Shown here: in pieces, positions 59,695 to 64,000 of the stretch | How the letters are laid out: the number at the start of each line of letters is the position of its first letter | How positions within the stretch are numbered: the stretch's first letter is position 1 | NCBI GenBank assembly: GCA_002336895.1 | Contig: DDFC01000009.1 | Location: 138,035-202,034 of the forward strand | DNA length: 64,000 bases | From: Verrucomicrobiaceae bacterium UBA1938 | GTDB taxonomy: Bacteria; Verrucomicrobiota; Verrucomicrobiia; Verrucomicrobiales; Verrucomicrobiaceae | Reading direction: 5' to 3' | Notes under the pieces: model-generated | What the model was told of the DNA's origin: nothing | The model's database searches: none | The model's input: only the letters and a program-made list of their open reading frames with translations | Position numbers and translations under genes: made by a program

Positions 59695-61248
59695 ATGCAA
59701 AACCATCCAAACCAAACCACCCGCCGAACCTTCATTCGCGGCACTGTGGCCGGCGCCGCCGGTCTTGTCGCATCCCGAGCTTTTTCCGCACCGATCGGTG
59801 CCAATGGTGACGTGCGTGTCGCGGTCATCGGCTTCAACGGCCGTGGCGCAGGCCACATCAAGAGCCTGGAGGAAATCAAGGGCGTGCGCATCGTGGCCCT
59901 CTGCGACGTGGATGCCAATGTGCTGGCCAAAGGCGTGGCCAATCAGGCCAAGAAGAACAACACCGTCACGGCCTACACGGACTACCGCAAGCTCATGCTG
60001 GACCCGGAAGTGGACGCGGTGACCATCGCCACACCGAACCACACGCACACCCTCATCGCCATGACGGCCATGCAGCACGGCAAGCACGTGTACGTGGAGA
60101 AGCCCGTGTGCCACAACATCTGGGAAGGCCGCCAGCTGGTGAACGCCGCCAACAAGGTGGCCCAGAAGGGCATCGTGGTGCAGCACGGCATGCAGCGCCG
60201 CTCCAGCCCCGGCTGGGCTGCGGTCATGGACTGGGTCAAGGAAGGCCACATCGGCAAGGTGAAGCTCTCCCGAGGCGTGAACTACAAGTCCCGCATCTCC
60301 ACCGGCCAGGTGGGCGCGGCCATTGAGCCCAAGGACGGCATGGTCAAAGGCACCTTCCATGATCTGCGCAATGTGAAGACCGACCCCGCCGGCGCACCGC
60401 AGGAGGTGGATGTGGACTACAAGCTCTGGGCCGGCCCGCGCGGCATGCAGCCGGTGCACCGCACCCAGTTTCACTATGACTGGCACTGGCAGTGGGCCTT
60501 TGGCAACGGCGACATCGGCAACCAGGGGCCGCATCAGCTGGACGTGGGTCGCTGGGCGCTGGGAGATCCGGAGCTGCTGCCGAAGCGTGTGATGAGCTTT
60601 GGCGGACGCTGGGGCTACAAGGACGACGGCGAGACCGCCAACAACCAGATGGCCTTCTGGGCCTATGAGCCCGCGCCGCTGCTGTTTGACAACCGCGGCC
60701 TCCCCCTGAAGGACATGGACTGGAAGCTGGAGCCGGTGTACCGCGTGAACGGCAAGACCGCCGCGGCACGCGTGGGCAACGTCATCCACTGCGAAGGCGG
60801 CTACGTCATCGAGGCCAAGGCCTACGACAACGAAGGCCAGACTCTCAAGAAGTTCGACGACTTTGATGATGGCGCCGACCACATGCTGAACTTCATCAAC
60901 TCCGTGCGCGCCGGGAAGCTCATCAACCAGAACCTGAATGTGGTCCAAGGCTTCCACGCCGCGTCGCTGGCGCACCTGGCCAACATCTCCTACCGTCTGG
61001 GCAAGGCCGTGAGCGTCGCTGAAGTGAAGGAACGCCTCAAGAACGACGCGGCTGGTCTGGAAACCTTCGACCACTTCGTCAAGAACCTCGAGGACAACAA
61101 GCTCGACCTCAACGTGGACAAGATCAGCGCTGGCCCATGGCTGGAGTTTGACCCGGTCTCCGAGAAGTTCATCGGTGAGTTTGCCGACGAGGCCAACAAG
61201 CTGGCCGTGGAGAACTACGTGGAGGAGTTCAAGCTGCCGGAAATCTAA
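59695..61248 (+). CDS. Tat-exported Gfo/Idh/MocA oxidoreductase
   Basis: A 517-residue oxidoreductase with a twin-arginine signal (TTRRTFIRGTVAGAAGLVASRAFSA). The N-terminal Rossmann fold has AVIGFNGRGAGH, the CDVD after beta 2, ATPNHTHTLIAMTAMQHGKHVYVEKPVCHN with the EKP motif, and QHGMQRRSS. The C-terminal domain has DIGNQGPHQLDVGRWALG with the catalytic-type His. Members of this exported group (periplasmic Gfo) carry a bound NAD(P) and interconvert sugars. They often work with DUF1080 (3-keto-sugar) proteins, and one lies at 14272. A strong terminator follows the gene. Confidence 0.93.
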   Translation: MQNHPNQTTRRTFIRGTVAGAAGLVASRAFSAPIGANGDVRVAVIGFNGRGAGHIKSLEEIKGVRIVALCDVDANVLAKGVANQAKKNNTVTAYTDYRKLMLDPEVDAVTIATPNHTHTLIAMTAMQHGKHVYVEKPVCHNIWEGRQLVNAANKVAQKGIVVQHGMQRRSSPGWAAVMDWVKEGHIGKVKLSRGVNYKSRISTGQVGAAIEPKDGMVKGTFHDLRNVKTDPAGAPQEVDVDYKLWAGPRGMQPVHRTQFHYDWHWQWAFGNGDIGNQGPHQLDVGRWALGDPELLPKRVMSFGGRWGYKDDGETANNQMAFWAYEPAPLLFDNRGLPLKDMDWKLEPVYRVNGKTAAARVGNVIHCEGGYVIEAKAYDNEGQTLKKFDDFDDGADHMLNFINSVRAGKLINQNLNVVQGFHAASLAHLANISYRLGKAVSVAEVKERLKNDAAGLETFDHFVKNLEDNKLDLNVDKISAGPWLEFDPVSEKFIGEFADEANKLAVENYVEEFKLPEI

Positions 61249-61282
61249 ACGGGAAAAGACTTTTCGAGTCTGCCCATCACAG

Positions 61283-61308
61283 CGCGGAGCCGGGAAACTG
61301 GCTCCGCG
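61283..61308 (+). terminator. Rho-independent terminator after the Gfo/Idh/MocA gene
   Basis: CGCGGAGCC, an 8-nt loop (GGGAAACT), GGCTCCGCG gives a perfect 9-bp stem, then TTTGTATTTGG. It lies 34 nt after the stop codon. Confidence 0.8.
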
Positions 61309-61353
61309 TTTGTATTTGGCCTCGTGGCGCGGCATGGTAAGCTCGCACCAGTC

Positions 61354-61701
61354 ATGGACACGCCGCCTCCGCCCTATGCCGTCACGCAGGATGAAAAAAC
61401 GCTTGGCATTGTGATGCACGCACTCTGCCTCGCCGGGTTTCCCATCCTGGGGCCTCTCATCGTCTGGCTGATCAAAAAGGACGAGAGCAGCTACCTCGAC
61501 GTGCAGGGGCGCGAGCTGCTGAACTTCCAGCTCAGCTACCTTTTCTACGCGTTTCTGTCCTTTCTGCTTTGTTTTATCTTCATCGGCGTGCCTCTGCTTT
61601 ATGCGGTCGGGGTGGCTACGGTGGTGCTGACCATCATCGGCATCGTGCGCTCCTCGGAGGGGAGGGTGTACCGCTTCCCGCTGACGATTCGCCTGCTGTG
61701 A
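61354..61701 (+). CDS. DUF4870 membrane protein
   Basis: A 115-residue protein from the ATG at 61354 (earlier in-frame GTG at 61324). The family pattern is visible: a Pro-rich start (MDTPPPPYAV), DEKTLGIVMHALCLAGFPILGPLIVWLI, KKDESSYLDVQGRELLNFQLSYL and a last double helix. DUF4870 proteins are small membrane proteins with unknown function. It sits just after the terminator and starts a short plus-strand series with the next two genes. Confidence 0.88.
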   Translation: MDTPPPPYAVTQDEKTLGIVMHALCLAGFPILGPLIVWLIKKDESSYLDVQGRELLNFQLSYLFYAFLSFLLCFIFIGVPLLYAVGVATVVLTIIGIVRSSEGRVYRFPLTIRLL

Positions 61702-61768
61702 GGCAAAACGGTTGCGACCCCGGTGCCGTGGTGCTAGCAGAACCACCCGTCTCTTTCCCCCATTCCAG

Positions 61769-62269
61769 ATGCGACCCAACCAACTTCTTCAAGCCATCGG
61801 TGCCGAGCTGCGCATGCAGATCATGACCTACATGCAGAACGACCAGCGTGCCGCCTACAAGGCCGTGATTGATTCGCTCGCACCCGCCAAGCGCCTGCGT
61901 CCTGCCTTCATCCTGGAGAAATCCCGCGCCAAGCAGGCCGAATGGCTGCTGGAGCAGCTCAACACGAAGTCGAACGAAGAAGTAACAGCGCAGATTTTCC
62001 AAATCTGGCTGCTCAAGGGCCAGCCGCAGATGCTCATTACCTTCCTGGATGCCGCAGGCATCAGCCACGACGGCAAGGGAGAGGTCAGCGAGCTGCCGGA
62101 AGAAATCACGGACGAGAAGGCCGAGGCCGCTGTTACCGCTCTTCTGGCCGCATATCCGGCCAAGCAGGTGGCGCTTTACCTTTACATGTTCCAGCAGCAG
62201 CGCGAAGGCGGCTGGGCATCGATTGCCAAGGCCATTGAGGCCCGTCCTGAGCTGAAGCTCGAAGCCTGA
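61769..62269 (+). CDS. Conserved small protein of unknown function
   Basis: A 166-residue cytoplasmic helical protein from the ATG at 61769. Segments MRPNQLLQAIGAELRMQIMTYMQND, PAFILEKSRAKQAEWLLEQL and LLAAYPAKQVALYLYMFQQQREGGW suggest helical repeats. I do not recognise a family. It lies 67 nt after the DUF4870 gene and 10 nt before the squalene-cyclase-like gene, so it is likely in an operon with the latter. Confidence 0.75.
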   Translation: MRPNQLLQAIGAELRMQIMTYMQNDQRAAYKAVIDSLAPAKRLRPAFILEKSRAKQAEWLLEQLNTKSNEEVTAQIFQIWLLKGQPQMLITFLDAAGISHDGKGEVSELPEEITDEKAEAAVTALLAAYPAKQVALYLYMFQQQREGGWASIAKAIEARPELKLEA

Positions 62270-62279
62270 GTCCCGTGCC

Positions 62280-64000
62280 ATGATGGACGCCCTGGACCGC
62301 GCCATCGCCAACACGCAGGCGCATCTCGATGCCCTGCGAAATGAGCGTGGGCACTGGGAGGGGCGTCTCTCCAGCAGCGCGCTTTCGACGGCGACCGCCG
62401 TCGTCGCGCTGGCGCTGGTGGATCGCGGCAAACATGCGGCACATATCGCTGCCGGTGCGCAGTGGCTGTGCGAGCACCAGAACTCGGATGGCGGCTGGGG
62501 AGACACGACGCTGAGCAAGAGCAACCTGTCCACCACGCTGCTGTGCTGGAGCGCACTGCACCTCGTCGCACAAAGGGATTCCACGACGGCACGATCTGCT
62601 GACGCGTGGATCACCGCCCGGGTGGGATCGCTGGAGCCTGCGGCCATTGCCGGTGCGGTGGTGGCACGGTATGGCAAGGACAAGACCTTCTCCGTACCGA
62701 TCCTCATGCTCTGCTGCCTCTGCGGCACTTTGGGAGAGAGGCCGTGGCGGCATGTCATCGCGCTGCCCTTCGAACTAGCCGCACTGCCACGCAACTGGTT
62801 TGGAGCCATCGGCCTGCCGGTGGTGAGCTATGCACTGCCGGCGCTGATCGCCATCGGGTACACACGGTTTAAAAACGCTCCGCCTGCGTGGTGGAATCCG
62901 CTGCGCTGGGTGCGTGCGCTGGCGTGGCCGCGCATTCGGCCCATGCTGAAAGCGCTGCAGCCCAGCAGTGGCGGCTATCTGGAGGCCACGCCGCTGACGA
63001 GCTTTGTCACCATGGCGCTGGCGGGCGGGGGGCAGCTGGATCATCCCTGCCTGCCGCTGGCAGTGGAGTTCCTGCTCCGGTCTAAGCGGGAAGATGGGAG
63101 CTGGCCCATCGACACCAATCTGGCGACGTGGGGGACGACATTGTCTTTGCGCAGCACAAACTTCAGCACACCGCCTCTCCTGTGGCTGCTGGCGCAGCAG
63201 TACCGCGAGGTGCATCCTTTTACCAATGCGCCGCCGGGCGGCTGGGCCTGGACGGATCTGCCCGGGGGCGTGCCGGATGCAGATGACACCTCGAGTGCGC
63301 TCATCGCACTCAGGAAAACCGGTCATGTTTGCGATGCCGCCGTTCAGCAGGGCATCACCTGGCTGCTGGATCTGCAAAATCGTGATGGTGGCATCCCCAC
63401 CTTTTGCCGTGGCTGGGGTGCGCTGCCCTTTGACCGCAGCACGCCGGAGATCACGGCACATGCGCTGTGTGCGTGGTGGGTGTGGCATGATGAGCTGCCG
63501 GAGGCGCTGCAAAAGCGCATCGTCAAAGCCACCCGGCATGCCCTCATCTACCTTGAGCGAGTGCAACTGGCGGACGGTTCGTGGATTCCGCTTTGGTTTG
63601 GGAATGAGCACACACCGGATGAAAACAACCCCGTCTATGGCACGGCGCAGGTGGTGAATCATCTGAGCGGCAGTGAGCAGCTTGCCGCTCTGTTTCATGC
63701 GCTGATCGAAACGGGGCGTGAATACCTGCGCCGCGTTCAGAAGCCCGACGGCTCGTTCGGTGGCGATGCCAGTGCGCCTGCGAGCATTGAAGAGACGGCG
63801 GTGGCGCTGCATGCGCTGAGCCACGGGGGCGATGATGTGCAGAAGAGTGCCCATTGGTTAATCGCTGCCACGGAAAATGGCACCCGTTTTCCCTCAGCCC
63901 CCATCGGACTCTACTTTGCACGGCTCTGGTACCACGAGCAGCTCTATCCTGTTGTCTGGACGTTGGGAGCGCTGCGGGCGGCGAGGCAAAGCAGCCTTGT
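62280..64000 (+). CDS. Squalene-hopene-cyclase-like terpene cyclase, 3' end cut
   Basis: The frame stays open from the ATG at 62280 to the window edge, giving about 573 residues. The class II protonation motif is GVPDADDTSSAL (D-x-D-D). QW-type repeats are visible: QNSDGGWGD, KREDGSWP, QNRDGGIPTF, QLADGSWIPLWFG and QKPDGSFGG. Family members are about 630 residues, so the protein is nearly complete. The N-terminus (HWEGRLSSSALSTATAVVALAL) marks a PVC-type subgroup. It cyclises a linear triterpene such as squalene, probably on the membrane. No squalene synthase genes are in the window. Confidence 0.9.
   Translation, partial: MMDALDRAIANTQAHLDALRNERGHWEGRLSSSALSTATAVVALALVDRGKHAAHIAAGAQWLCEHQNSDGGWGDTTLSKSNLSTTLLCWSALHLVAQRDSTTARSADAWITARVGSLEPAAIAGAVVARYGKDKTFSVPILMLCCLCGTLGERPWRHVIALPFELAALPRNWFGAIGLPVVSYALPALIAIGYTRFKNAPPAWWNPLRWVRALAWPRIRPMLKALQPSSGGYLEATPLTSFVTMALAGGGQLDHPCLPLAVEFLLRSKREDGSWPIDTNLATWGTTLSLRSTNFSTPPLLWLLAQQYREVHPFTNAPPGGWAWTDLPGGVPDADDTSSALIALRKTGHVCDAAVQQGITWLLDLQNRDGGIPTFCRGWGALPFDRSTPEITAHALCAWWVWHDELPEALQKRIVKATRHALIYLERVQLADGSWIPLWFGNEHTPDENNPVYGTAQVVNHLSGSEQLAALFHALIETGREYLRRVQKPDGSFGGDASAPASIEETAVALHALSHGGDDVQKSAHWLIAATENGTRFPSAPIGLYFARLWYHEQLYPVVWTLGALRAARQSSL

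Noticed and set aside
59548..61779. Minus-strand open frame of about 743 codons
   Set aside because: Antisense to the Gfo/Idh/MocA and DUF4870 genes; Val/His-rich shadow, no motif.

Overview
This 64 kb, GC-rich window has no rRNA, tRNA, CRISPR array, transposase or phage gene that I can see. It looks like chromosome from a verrucomicrobium (Verrucomicrobiaceae-like, for example near Prosthecobacter). The reasons are the PVC-phylum gene families present: DUF1501, PSCyt1/DUF1549/DUF1553 proteins, Pirellula/Verrucomicrobium-type membrane-bound dehydrogenases with C-terminal CxxCH heme domains, an ECF sigma factor paired with a FecR/LamG protein, DUF1080, and seven secreted sulfatases. The taxon is inferred from gene content only.

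Layout. (a) 1-10.8 kb, minus strand: a run of five sulfatases (9407-10834, 7919-9337, 6461-7879, 4698-6464, 2812-4701), two of the junctions being 4-nt ATGA overlaps, followed by a PhyH dioxygenase, a GH25-like lysozyme, a DUF5069 protein and a cut alpha/beta hydrolase. (b) 10.9-11.4 kb: a small plus-strand protein that matches the plant Whirly ssDNA-binding family by eye. (c) 11.5-25.2 kb, minus strand: ECF sigma and FecR/LamG, a 1391-residue ThuA-SGNH-dehydrogenase-cytochrome fusion, an ATP-grasp enzyme, a DUF1080-dehydrogenase-cytochrome protein, a sixth sulfatase and a P450. (d) 25.3-29.2 kb: a small membrane protein, a PIN toxin-antitoxin pair, and an LsrF-like aldolase/thiolase with a lone DhaL, divergent from an AraC regulator. 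(e) 29.2-40.2 kb: a Tat-exported beta-propeller protein; a four-gene catabolic operon (SDR, DHDPS-like, EEP, amidohydrolase) divergent from a seventh sulfatase and a ceramidase-like protein; then a DUF3500 protein and an FAD-dependent oxidoreductase. (f) 40.3-53.4 kb: a giant metalloprotease, then an FeS (6-4) photolyase, a DUF1501/DUF1553 pair, TspO, DUF3253, SRPBCC and SDR genes. (g) 53.5-56.3 kb: an FHA-like protein and a tightly coupled ECF sigma, anti-sigma-like and Spy-like set. (h) 56.3-64 kb: a glycine-rich RRM protein with a long leader, an MFS transporter, a coiled-coil protein, a Gfo/Idh/MocA oxidoreductase, DUF4870, a small unknown protein, and a squalene-cyclase-like protein cut by the right edge.

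Working together: most products carry Sec or Tat export signals, so the window mainly encodes extracytoplasmic attack on sulfated and complex glycans (desulfation, 3-keto-sugar chemistry, heme-linked oxidation), with cytoplasmic sugar-acid catabolism behind it. Three sulfatases and the DUF1080-dehydrogenase share a two-part motif just upstream of their starts, suggesting one regulon. No formylglycine-generating enzyme lies in the window, so the sulfatases must be matured by a gene elsewhere. Functions are assigned from remembered family motifs, not from searches.
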